A stretch of DNA of 51,690 nt. It comes from Planctomycetota bacterium. GTDB taxonomy: Bacteria; Planctomycetota; B15-G4; SIAN01. Within the stretch, counting starts at the first letter, position 1; each line of letters begins with the position of its first letter. The notes below the pieces were generated by a model. The model worked only from the letters and a program-made list of their open reading frames with translations. It was not told the DNA's origin and searched no databases. Shown here one piece after another: positions 29,359 to 36,912 of the stretch. The translations under genes and the position numbers were made by a program. The stretch spans positions 1 to 51,690 of the forward strand of contig SIAN01000029.1 of NCBI GenBank assembly GCA_009691715.1, in the 5' to 3' direction.

Positions 29359-29846
29359 GTCGCGGGAAAGGTCGCAGCCGTCGTCCCGCCGCGCACCGGC
29401 GCGATGCGCCGGACGCCGCACTGCTCGCGGCGTACCGAACCACCCGCTTCGTCGTCGATATCCCCGGCAAATCCGCGCTCACCCTGCGGATCGGACGGCA
29501 GAGCGCGCGTGCGGACGCGCTGTTGCGCACCTGGATGGCTTCACGGTGGGCCTTCATCACCGCGTGGAATCCGGGCTCGCGCAGCCTCTCCGCGCAGGCG
29601 AACGCCCGGCGCCATCGAATGCTCCGCTGCCACGTCCTGGCCCTCGGTCGGACTTTTTTCACCGGCCGCGGCATCGGTGCCGATGCGAACTGGACACCCG
29701 AGGAGAGCCTCTGGATCGTCGGCCTCGACCTTCGCGCGGCGAAGGAACTCGGACGTCGCTTCGGGCAGAACTGCATCGTCGTCGGCGCCCGCGGACGTGC
29801 GGCGCGGCTCGTCGCGTGCGCTGGACATCGCGCGAGCAGTCGCTAA
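29355..29846 (+). CDS. DUF3293 family protein
   Basis: 163 aa from a GTG overlapping the upstream stop. DUF3293 signatures: LLAAYRTTRFVVDIPG, LTLRIGRQS, WAFITAWNPGSRSLS, WTPEESLWIVGLD and LGRRFGQNCIVVG. Family members are short soluble proteins of unknown function, often beside accessory genes. It ends about 190 bp before the MoxR gene, so it may or may not belong to that module. Confidence 0.8.
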   Translation: MSRGKGRSRRPAAHRRDAPDAALLAAYRTTRFVVDIPGKSALTLRIGRQSARADALLRTWMASRWAFITAWNPGSRSLSAQANARRHRMLRCHVLALGRTFFTGRGIGADANWTPEESLWIVGLDLRAAKELGRRFGQNCIVVGARGRAARLVACAGHRASSR

Positions 29847-30034
29847 GACTCCCGTCGTTGCATCAGGAAGAGCCCCTCGGGGTTCTGCCAACCTGGCTCG
29901 GAGAGCCAAGGTGGCCTGGCTGGACGGTGGACGTCCTGCCGATGCGCGCGGAGCCGGGGCGGCTCACGCGAACGAAATCTCCGGCGGAGGCCCGCAGCTC
30001 CGTTTCCTGACGCGCAACACGTCGAGTTGCGCTC
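29847..30034. promoter_or_regulatory. 188-bp gap before the MoxR operon with hairpin-forming sequence
   Basis: Contains AGAGCCCC/GGGGTTCT near 29870-29885 and TGGCTC-GGA-GAGCCA near 29894-29908, which could end DUF3293 transcription or form a leader structure ahead of the MoxR gene. No open frame of convincing quality. No clear promoter boxes. Confidence 0.35.
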
Positions 30035-31585
30035 ATGGCCGAATCGAACGTCCCGATCGCGAAGTCGCTGCTCTCGTTCACCCGTCCGCTCGGGATCGAG
30101 GGCTGGTCGAAGATCGAGCCGATCCTCCTCGCCTCGCTGATCTCCCGCGAGCCGCTTCTCCTCGTCGGACTGCACGGGACGGCGAAGAGCTTCCTGCTGG
30201 AACGGATGGCGGAGGAGCTCTGCCTCGAGTTCCGCTCGTACAACGCGAGCCTGCTCAGCTTCGACGACCTCGTCGGCATCCCGATGCCCGACGAAAGCGG
30301 CAACGCGCTGCGCTACATCACGACGCCGACCGCGATCTGGGACGCCGAAGCGGTCTTCATCGACGAGATCAACCGCACGCGACCCGACCTGCAGAACAAG
30401 CTCTTCCCGCTGATCCACGACCGTCGCGTGCAGGGCGTGAAGCTCGAAAAACTCGTCCACCGCTGGGCGGCGATGAACCCGCCGCCGCAGGAGGAGTCGG
30501 GCGCTGCTGGCGAGGAGTACCTTGGCGCCGAGCCGCTCGATCCTGCGCTCGCCGATCGTTTCGTGTTCCTGATCGCAGTACCCGACTGGGGTGAGCTCGT
30601 CGCCTCCGAGCGCGAGCAGCTGCTCCTGCGGCAGTTCGCCACGCACCAGCCGCTCGTGAGCAATCTCGTCGAGCTGGTCGACCGTGGCGAGCGGCTCTAC
30701 GCCGCGCTGCGCGCCGGGTTTCCGCCGCGCCTCGCGCAGTACTTCATCGCGTTCGAGGGGCTCGCCGCCTCGGTCGGCGAACGGCGCCTTTCGCCACGGC
30801 GGCTGTCGATGCTGATGCGCGCGGCGCTCGCGATCCACGCCGCGCGCGGAGCGATCGTGGAGGAGCACAACCGGATCGAGGAGGACTCGCTCGACGGCGC
30901 GAGCTGGCACGCCACGCACCACGCCGTACTGGACCTCCGCCCCGACCCCGACTGGGAGAGCTCCTGCTTCCTCGCCGTGCAGCACGGCCTGCCAGTGATC
31001 GCACGCCGCGGACGCGTCGACCACGCCGCGCTGCTCGCCGCGCACCGTCAGGCGTGGACGGTCGCCGCCCTGGCCGCCGACGATCCGCGGCGCGAACTGC
31101 TCGGCATCGCCGAGCCGGTCGAGCGGATGATGCGTGCGCTCAAGCTGGGCGCGCGACTCCCGGCTCAGGAGCTCGCGCAGTTCCTCCTCGATGGCGTCGC
31201 GAGCATCACGCACGAGGCGCGGCGCACCGCCGTCGCGCTCGCGGTCTACCTCGCGCTCGAGCGCCTGCCCGAAACGCCGGCCACGCTGATCGAGACGCTC
31301 GCGCGCGATGTCCGCCGCGTACTCGTGCCGGGGGAGCGCCGGTTCCAGGTCGCCGCGACCGCAATCGGCCCGGTCAAGGAGGTCGGCGAACTGACGGCGA
31401 GCCTCGATCGGGCGACCACTGCCGCGACGAAGACGCGCGACGCTTACTCGAAGAACCTCCTCGAGTCGCTCCTGCCTGAGGGCTACGGCGCGGTCGCACC
31501 GCGCGAGGTGCTCGACCTCTTTCACAGTTGCTGGACGCGGCTCAGCCTCGGCGCGCTGGCGCCCGTTTCGGGAGCGCGCCGATGA
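30035..31585 (+). CDS. MoxR-family AAA+ ATPase
   Basis: 516 aa. AAA+ core in the first ~270 residues: Walker A GLHGTAKS (G45-S52), Walker B AVFIDEINR (D110, E111), a sensor region WAAMNPPPQEE, and the RF of DPALADRFVFLI. A long alpha-helical C-terminal half without recognised domain follows. MoxR ATPases work as chaperones or remodelers with von Willebrand A partners, and such a partner lies two genes downstream. Its TGA overlaps the ATG of the next gene, so the module is translationally coupled. Cytoplasmic. Confidence 0.87.
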   Translation: MAESNVPIAKSLLSFTRPLGIEGWSKIEPILLASLISREPLLLVGLHGTAKSFLLERMAEELCLEFRSYNASLLSFDDLVGIPMPDESGNALRYITTPTAIWDAEAVFIDEINRTRPDLQNKLFPLIHDRRVQGVKLEKLVHRWAAMNPPPQEESGAAGEEYLGAEPLDPALADRFVFLIAVPDWGELVASEREQLLLRQFATHQPLVSNLVELVDRGERLYAALRAGFPPRLAQYFIAFEGLAASVGERRLSPRRLSMLMRAALAIHAARGAIVEEHNRIEEDSLDGASWHATHHAVLDLRPDPDWESSCFLAVQHGLPVIARRGRVDHAALLAAHRQAWTVAALAADDPRRELLGIAEPVERMMRALKLGARLPAQELAQFLLDGVASITHEARRTAVALAVYLALERLPETPATLIETLARDVRRVLVPGERRFQVAATAIGPVKEVGELTASLDRATTAATKTRDAYSKNLLESLLPEGYGAVAPREVLDLFHSCWTRLSLGALAPVSGARR

Positions 31586-32376
31586 GCGCGTCGCGGATCG
31601 CGCCTGTGGCCGCCGCCCGGCCCGCCGTGCTCGCCAACATGTGCAACGCGGTGCGCACCAACGTGATTTCGGTGCAAACAGCGGTGCACCAGACTGCCGT
31701 CCTCCTGAGCCTCCCGCACGCCTGTTGGCGTGCGCGAATGCTCGAGTTCGACGGATCGCCGCCGACGATCGCCGACGACGCCGGTTTCGCGCTCCTGCTG
31801 CAGCTCGCCGAGGCACGCTGGCACGGCGACGTCGCGGCGTTCTTGCAACAGGCTCGCACGCACTCGAAATGGGCGGCGCAAGGGCAACTCGCCGAGCACT
31901 TTCCCAGCGGTGCGCGCATCGGCTGGAAGCCGAGCCTGAATCAAGAGCAGGTCGCGCAATACCGTCTTTGCGCGCAGCTCTGGCTGACCGTCGAGATCCT
32001 CGCGCGCACCACGTCCGGGCTCTTCCTGCCGCGCCGCGCACCCGACTACTCGTGGGAGCGACTCTTCTCCGCGCCGTTCGCGTTGCACGACACGAAGGTC
32101 CGGCGCTGCCGGTTTTTCCCGTTCGTCGAGGCGATGCGCTCGGGGCGGCGTCCCCTCGATCGACGGTCGACGCCGGATCCCGCTGCCGCGCGCACTCCAA
32201 CGGCCTTGCCGGCGCCGGTCGAGTCGACGCCGCCAGTATCGAGCGCTCGCGAGCAGTTCTCCGCGCGTCGCGTGCTCGTCTTCCTGGCAACCGTGTGCCT
32301 CGACCTCCTCAGCCCATTCCTCTTGCTCGCCGTCTTCGTCGGCGGGCTGTGGCTCCTGTCCTTCCTGTTCTGCTGA
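31582..32376 (+). CDS. Hypothetical protein with C-terminal membrane anchor in MoxR module
   Basis: 264 aa from an ATG overlapping the MoxR stop. Residues 1-200 are soluble and mostly helical (LLLQLAEARWHGDVAAFLQQ; RLCAQLWLTVEILARTTSGL), followed by a Pro/Ala-rich linker. A strong hydrophobic tail ends the protein (VLVFLATVCLDLL, LLLAVFVGGLWLLSFLF). There is no signal peptide, so it would place its N-terminal domain in the cytoplasm at the membrane. No family recognised; the position suggests it tethers or adapts the MoxR/VWA pair. Confidence 0.7.
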   Translation: MSASRIAPVAAARPAVLANMCNAVRTNVISVQTAVHQTAVLLSLPHACWRARMLEFDGSPPTIADDAGFALLLQLAEARWHGDVAAFLQQARTHSKWAAQGQLAEHFPSGARIGWKPSLNQEQVAQYRLCAQLWLTVEILARTTSGLFLPRRAPDYSWERLFSAPFALHDTKVRRCRFFPFVEAMRSGRRPLDRRSTPDPAAARTPTALPAPVESTPPVSSAREQFSARRVLVFLATVCLDLLSPFLLLAVFVGGLWLLSFLFC

Positions 32377-32408
32377 ACCGTCCTGGTGCTGGCCACGAGG
32401 AGTCGAAC

Positions 32409-33821
32409 ATGTCATCCCAGAAAGCGCTCACCTCGTCCGGCGACGACCTCCGCGCCCGAATCCTCGACGTCCTGCCGGCGGCGACCTTCGCGCTCGACCG
32501 CCTGCTGCGCATGTGCGACGTGGTGCCGAGCAGCGAAGTCGCGACCGCCGCGATCGAGTGCGTCGCGCAGCCGCGCCTGCTGGTGAATCCCGAGTTCGTC
32601 CGCAGCTTTTGCGTCCGCGACGAGCACCTCTTCCTGCTCGTGATGCACGAACTGCACCATCTGCTGCTCGGCCACACGCGGCTCTTCCGGCGGCCGACGC
32701 AGGCGCACAACCTGGCCTTCGACGCGGTGATCAACTCGATGCTCTGCCGGCAGTTCCCGGCGCCGGAGTACGTTTCGTTCTTCCGGTCGATCAACGACTG
32801 GAACGAGTTCCCTGGCCGTTTGCTGCGTCCGCCACCCGGCTGGCCGTCGGCGCCCGAGCCGCTGCCGCCCGACGCATCCGAGAAGGAGCGGATCCTCCAC
32901 GCGCGCCTCTACGGCGACGATGCGCCGAACGTCACGTACGGCGAACTCTTCGAACTGCTCGTGGAGCTGATGGACGAGCGCCGCACCCCGGACCACCACG
33001 TCCCGACGCTGCTCGGCCGCCACGACGAACCGGCCGACGGCGAGACGCCGGAGACGTGCGACCCCGTCGTGCGCGATCTGGTCCGCAGCATCATCGAGCG
33101 GTGGCCGCCACCGCCGCGGCCGCTCGGCGGGCGCGACCAGGGGCGCGCGCCCGATCCTTGGCGCTTGCCCGGCTCCGATCGCGACCCCGACCGGAAGCTG
33201 CGCGAGGCCGTCGCTCTGCTCTTGAGTGGGGCAACGCGCCATGCCGGGGCGGCGGGACCGCTGCGCTTCGTTGGTGAACCGGTCGCGACCGCCATCGACA
33301 CGGTCGTGCCGCAACTGCGCGACCGGCGCGCGCCGGCGTTTCGACGGCTGCTCGGAGCGCCGCCGTTGCTCTGGCGCGGCGAGGTCGACGTCGTCCGCCC
33401 GCGGCTGCGCCACGTGCCGGCGCACGTCTACCTCGACGTCAGCGGGTCGGTCTGGCCGATCCTCGCACGCGTCGCGCCAGTGCTGCTTCACTTCGCGCGG
33501 CGCGGCGCGGCACGCCTCTTCGCCTTCAGCACCGTGGTTGACGAAATCGTCGTCCCTCCCGGTGGCGACTGGAGCGCCGTCTCGATGCGCAACACGGGCG
33601 GCACCGACTTCACCTGCGTCATCGCCCATCTCGAGTCGCTGCCACCGCGGCACCGGCCGCGCCACGTCGTCGCCATCACCGATGGCTACGTCGGTCCGGT
33701 GGACTCCACGCGCTTCGCCCGCCTCGCCGTCGAGCTCGCGGTCGGGCTCGTCCCGCCGATCGGCACCGTCGATCTCGCATCGGTGGCAGCGCGCCTCGTC
33801 ACGCTCCCGATCTCCAGCTGA
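32409..33821 (+). CDS. DUF2201-type metallopeptidase with C-terminal VWA-like domain (COG3864-like)
   Basis: 470 aa; GAGGAG lies about 6 nt before the ATG at 32409. The N-terminal putative metallopeptidase domain has HELHH (H80-E81...H84) followed by GHTRLF and DAVINSMLCRQ. A Pro/Arg-rich linker leads to a VWA-like domain with a MIDAS motif DVSGS (D343, S345, S347), LFAFSTVVDEI and HVVAITDGYVGP. This is the partner class expected beside a MoxR ATPase. Predicted cytoplasmic and metal-dependent; substrate unknown. Confidence 0.85.
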   Translation: MSSQKALTSSGDDLRARILDVLPAATFALDRLLRMCDVVPSSEVATAAIECVAQPRLLVNPEFVRSFCVRDEHLFLLVMHELHHLLLGHTRLFRRPTQAHNLAFDAVINSMLCRQFPAPEYVSFFRSINDWNEFPGRLLRPPPGWPSAPEPLPPDASEKERILHARLYGDDAPNVTYGELFELLVELMDERRTPDHHVPTLLGRHDEPADGETPETCDPVVRDLVRSIIERWPPPPRPLGGRDQGRAPDPWRLPGSDRDPDRKLREAVALLLSGATRHAGAAGPLRFVGEPVATAIDTVVPQLRDRRAPAFRRLLGAPPLLWRGEVDVVRPRLRHVPAHVYLDVSGSVWPILARVAPVLLHFARRGAARLFAFSTVVDEIVVPPGGDWSAVSMRNTGGTDFTCVIAHLESLPPRHRPRHVVAITDGYVGPVDSTRFARLAVELAVGLVPPIGTVDLASVAARLVTLPISS

Positions 33822-33832
33822 GGAGTGATCCG

Positions 33833-34846
33833 ATGAATCCCCGCTGCGAACTCGCCGAATGGGTCTCGGCCGGCCATCCCGATCGCCTCGCCGACGCGGT
33901 CGCGGAACGCTGCGTCCAGCACGCGCGACAGCTCGATCCCGACGCGCTCGTCGGCATCGAGGTCGCGGTCCATCGCGACACCGTCTTTGTCGATGGCCGC
34001 ATCGCTGCCGGCCGGGACGGACCTGGCACGCCCGAAGAGTTCCTGCCGGTGATCTGCGGCGACGCCTACCGCGCGGCCGGGTACGGCGGGATGTGGCGGC
34101 CCGATCCGTCCCGGCTGCGAGTGCTCTCCGATCTCTGCGTCGGCCCGCTCGCGGCGGACGAACGGGCGATCCGACGCGTCTCCGACGATCAGAACGTCGT
34201 CATCGGCTACGCCTGCGCCGACGCGCGGACCGACTTCCTGCCGCCGGTGCACTGGCTCGCGCGGCGACTCGGCGAACGGCTCTCGGCGTGGCGCTCCGCC
34301 GAGGCGTCCGAGCACTTCGGACCCGACTTCAAGCTGTTGCCCGTGCTCGAGACGCCGCGCGATCGCGAGTTCGACGCGCCGTGGCGCTGGCGTCGCCTCG
34401 TGTTGAGCATCCACCACCGTCGCGATCTCTCGTATCGCGAGCAGTACGCGGCGCTGATGCCGCCGATGGAGGCGTGGCTCGCCGAGGCCGAAGCCGCGAT
34501 CCCCGGCGTGCGCGCGACCTTCTCGTCCGCGCAGTTGCACCTGAACGGAGCGGGCGAGTTCATCTGCGGCGGTCCGCACGGCGACAACGGCCTGTCCGGC
34601 AAGAAGCTCGTCGTCGACCACTACGGCCCCACCGTCCCGATCGGGGGCGGCGCGCTGTGGGGAAAGGACCCGCACAAGGTCGACCGCCGCGGACAGGAAG
34701 TCGCCCGGCGGCGGGCGATCGAGCTCGTGCGGCGCGGCGCCATCGAGGCGCGCGTCACCATCGCCTTCGCACCGGGAGAGACGGAGCCGTTCCTCGCGCA
34801 AAACGAAACACGCGATGCGGCAGGTGTGTGGCGAGTCATTGCGTGA
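33833..34846 (+). CDS. Diverged S-adenosylmethionine synthetase homologue
   Basis: 337 aa, AGGAG 7 nt before the ATG. Motifs of methionine adenosyltransferase survive in order: SAGHPDRLADAV (catalytic-region His, Pro and Asp kept, the usual Lys is Arg), SDDQNVVIGYAC in place of GDQGxMFGYA, GGPHGDNGLSGKKLVVDHYG, and GGGALWGKDPHKVDR. It is shorter than housekeeping MetK (about 380 aa) and the intervening regions differ strongly. The conserved Arg of GLTGRK is Lys here. It could make SAM or another adenosylated product, or act on a different nucleotide. Its place inside a MoxR/VWA operon is unexpected for a housekeeping enzyme. Confidence 0.75.
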   Translation: MNPRCELAEWVSAGHPDRLADAVAERCVQHARQLDPDALVGIEVAVHRDTVFVDGRIAAGRDGPGTPEEFLPVICGDAYRAAGYGGMWRPDPSRLRVLSDLCVGPLAADERAIRRVSDDQNVVIGYACADARTDFLPPVHWLARRLGERLSAWRSAEASEHFGPDFKLLPVLETPRDREFDAPWRWRRLVLSIHHRRDLSYREQYAALMPPMEAWLAEAEAAIPGVRATFSSAQLHLNGAGEFICGGPHGDNGLSGKKLVVDHYGPTVPIGGGALWGKDPHKVDRRGQEVARRRAIELVRRGAIEARVTIAFAPGETEPFLAQNETRDAAGVWRVIA

Positions 34847-35103
34847 TGGCGCCGAAGCCAGCACGAACGGAGATCGGCATCGCCTGCCGTCGCCGCGGCG
34901 GGACCGAAAACCTCCGGGGTCTTCCGACTTTCGTGTGGGTCGCCGGAGCGCCACGTGAGCCTGACAGCCACGGAGTCGACCGCTGGACCCAGCAGGCGGG
35001 CTTGAAGGCCTCGAACACCGATGCGGCCGACCAATTGGTCGCGGTCTCTGGCGGCACGGTCGTCGTGGTCCGCCATACGAGGACAGCAACGGTACCGGCG
35101 TGA
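34846..35103 (+). CDS. Small hypothetical protein, 85 aa, coupled to MetK-like gene
   Basis: ATG 34846 shares a base with the preceding stop (TGATG). The sequence is soluble and basic at the start (MAPKPARTEIGIACRRRGG) and ends in VSGGTVVVVRHTRTATV. No motif recognised. The tight overlaps on both sides are the main evidence; a chance frame is possible. Confidence 0.4.
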   Translation: MAPKPARTEIGIACRRRGGTENLRGLPTFVWVAGAPREPDSHGVDRWTQQAGLKASNTDAADQLVAVSGGTVVVVRHTRTATVPA

Positions 35104-35303
35104 ACAGCGACCAGAGCGACAGCACGGGCGACGCCGGCGGCTTGCTCCTCGCGACGATTCCGACCGTCTTCACTCCACCGCTCGGCGGCACGGGGCGAGT
35201 CGCTGGTGCCGGCATCCTCGACTTCCAGGTGCTCGTCGCCGATCCCGCAGCGGTTCAGCGGATGGCGCTCAGCAACGGCGCGGAACTCGTCATCGGCGGA
35301 TGA
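35100..35303 (+). CDS. Small hypothetical protein, 67 aa, last gene of the MoxR module
   Basis: GTG 35100 overlaps the preceding TGA (GTGA). It has an acidic N-terminus (MNSDQSDSTGDAGG) and two short beta-like stretches. No motif recognised. The frame has GC-rich third positions and fits the chain of overlaps. Confidence 0.4.
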   Translation: MNSDQSDSTGDAGGLLLATIPTVFTPPLGGTGRVAGAGILDFQVLVADPAAVQRMALSNGAELVIGG

Positions 35304-35367
35304 GCCGAGTGCCCGTGGCTGAAGCGTTTCGGGGGATGCGTCGCGTCGCACCTCAGCTACCCGCACC

Positions 35368-36858
35368 TCACCCCGCCGCCCCACCCTCCGGCGCCGTCCA
35401 CTTCGGCGCCACCAGTCTTCGCCCGTCGCTGCTCTTCGTGATGCCCGCTTCGTCGCGGTCGACGCGGTCCCACAGCTTGCAAGTCACCTGCTTGTGCATC
35501 TGGTCGAGGCCTTCGCAGTAGTTGGTGAATTCGCAGCGGCGGACCTGGGCGCCGAGGCCGAGGCGAATCTTCATGAACCAGTCGGGGTCGGCGAGGGACT
35601 GGCGGGCGGCGGCGACGATGTCGGCGTCGCCGCGGGCGAGGATCTGTTCGGCTTGCTCGAAGGTGCAGATGCCGCCGGCGGTCACGACCGGGGTGTCGTA
35701 GCCCTTGTCGCGAACGGCGCGGCGGATGCCGGCGGCGAGCACGACGTTGCGGCCGAACGGGCCTTTCTCGTCCGAGAGCACGGTCGGCATGCACTCGTAG
35801 CCGCTCGGGCCGGTGTAGGGATAGACGGCGGCGCCGACGGCGGGTTGCTTGGCATCCTCGAAGCGGCCGCCCTTGCTGATCGAGAGGAAATCGAAACCGG
35901 CGCGCGCGAACTCGAGCGCGAACCAGGTCGCGTCCTCAATCCGGTTGCCGCCTTCGATCACTTCGTCGCCGAGGAAGCGGACGCCGACCGGATAGTCGTT
36001 GCCGACGGCGTGGCGCACGGCGCGCATCACGGCGAGCGGAATCTTGACCCGGTTCTCCCGCACGCCGCCGAAGCCGTCCGTGCGCGTGTTCAATCGCGAG
36101 AGCAGCGAGGCCATGGTGTAGGCGTGCGCGTAATGAAGCTCGACGCCGTCGAAGCCGGCGACTTTCGCGCGCGCTGCCGCCGCCGCGAACTGGATGGGCA
36201 GCGTCTGCGGCAGTTCGCGCACATGCTCGAGATCGAGGTCGGTCACGCGCTCGCGCGCGCCGAAGCGCAGCGATTCGAGTTCGCGCTCATCGAGCACGTC
36301 TTCGTGCAGCGCGTCATCGGCAGCGGCGAGGAACGCGCGGACTTCCGGCTCAGCCGCGCGCTTCCACTTCGACTCGCCAGTCGCTTCAGCGAGCGCCTCG
36401 CGATGGCGGTCCTCGACCTTCAGGAACCGCTCGAAGTACTTGGCTTTGGTCGGCCGGCGTTTCACTGCCAGAAAATCAATGAGCTGGATGAACAGGCGGG
36501 TCTTTCCGTCGCTCGCCCTCGCGACCGCCTCGACCAGCCGTGCGAGCCCGGGAACGAAGCGGTCGTCGCCGATGCGGAGCAGCGGACCGCTCGCCACATC
36601 GCGGATGCCGGTCGCCTCGACCACGATCGCGCCGGGCTGACCCCGGGCAAACCGCTCGTACCACGCGATCACGTCGTCCGTGACCAGGCCGTCCTCGGTC
36701 GCACGCCACGGCACCATCGCCGGCACCCAGGTGCGCTGCGCCAGCGTCGTGCGCGCGATGCGGATCGGCTTGAACCAGCGCCCGCGCGCGGCCTCCTCGG
36801 CGGTTGGCCAGAGGGCATTCGGGAGCGGATGACGCTTCGCTGAAGACGGGTGCCACAT
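35368..36858 (-). CDS. Old-yellow-enzyme-type NADH:flavin oxidoreductase
   Basis: 496 aa from the ATG at 36858. FMN-binding TIM barrel: WFKPIRIARTTLAQRTWVPA at the N-terminus, AAAARAKVAGFDGVELHYAHA (catalytic-loop helix), DGFGGVRENRVKIPLAVMRA, YPVGVRFLGDE, VVTAGGICTFEQAEQIL and ADIVAAARQSLADPDWFMK (phosphate binding). Compared with ordinary family members there is an extra charged insertion of about 70 residues after LFIQLIDFLAVKRRPTKAKY. The C-terminus has CEFTNYCEGLDQMHKQVTC, a cysteine cluster resembling, but not matching, the iron-sulfur motif of 2,4-dienoyl-CoA reductase relatives. Substrate unknown. Confidence 0.87.
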   Translation of the reverse strand: MWHPSSAKRHPLPNALWPTAEEAARGRWFKPIRIARTTLAQRTWVPAMVPWRATEDGLVTDDVIAWYERFARGQPGAIVVEATGIRDVASGPLLRIGDDRFVPGLARLVEAVARASDGKTRLFIQLIDFLAVKRRPTKAKYFERFLKVEDRHREALAEATGESKWKRAAEPEVRAFLAAADDALHEDVLDERELESLRFGARERVTDLDLEHVRELPQTLPIQFAAAAARAKVAGFDGVELHYAHAYTMASLLSRLNTRTDGFGGVRENRVKIPLAVMRAVRHAVGNDYPVGVRFLGDEVIEGGNRIEDATWFALEFARAGFDFLSISKGGRFEDAKQPAVGAAVYPYTGPSGYECMPTVLSDEKGPFGRNVVLAAGIRRAVRDKGYDTPVVTAGGICTFEQAEQILARGDADIVAAARQSLADPDWFMKIRLGLGAQVRRCEFTNYCEGLDQMHKQVTCKLWDRVDRDEAGITKSSDGRRLVAPKWTAPEGGAAG

Positions 36859-36912
36859 GACGCGGCGCACAGTAGCAGCAACCTCACCAAGCGACGATGA
36901 TCGCACGCTGCC

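Noticed and set aside
29843..32290. 815-codon minus-strand frame across the MoxR genes
   Set aside because: Antisense to the Walker A/B-bearing ATPase and composed of Arg/Ala-rich sequence.
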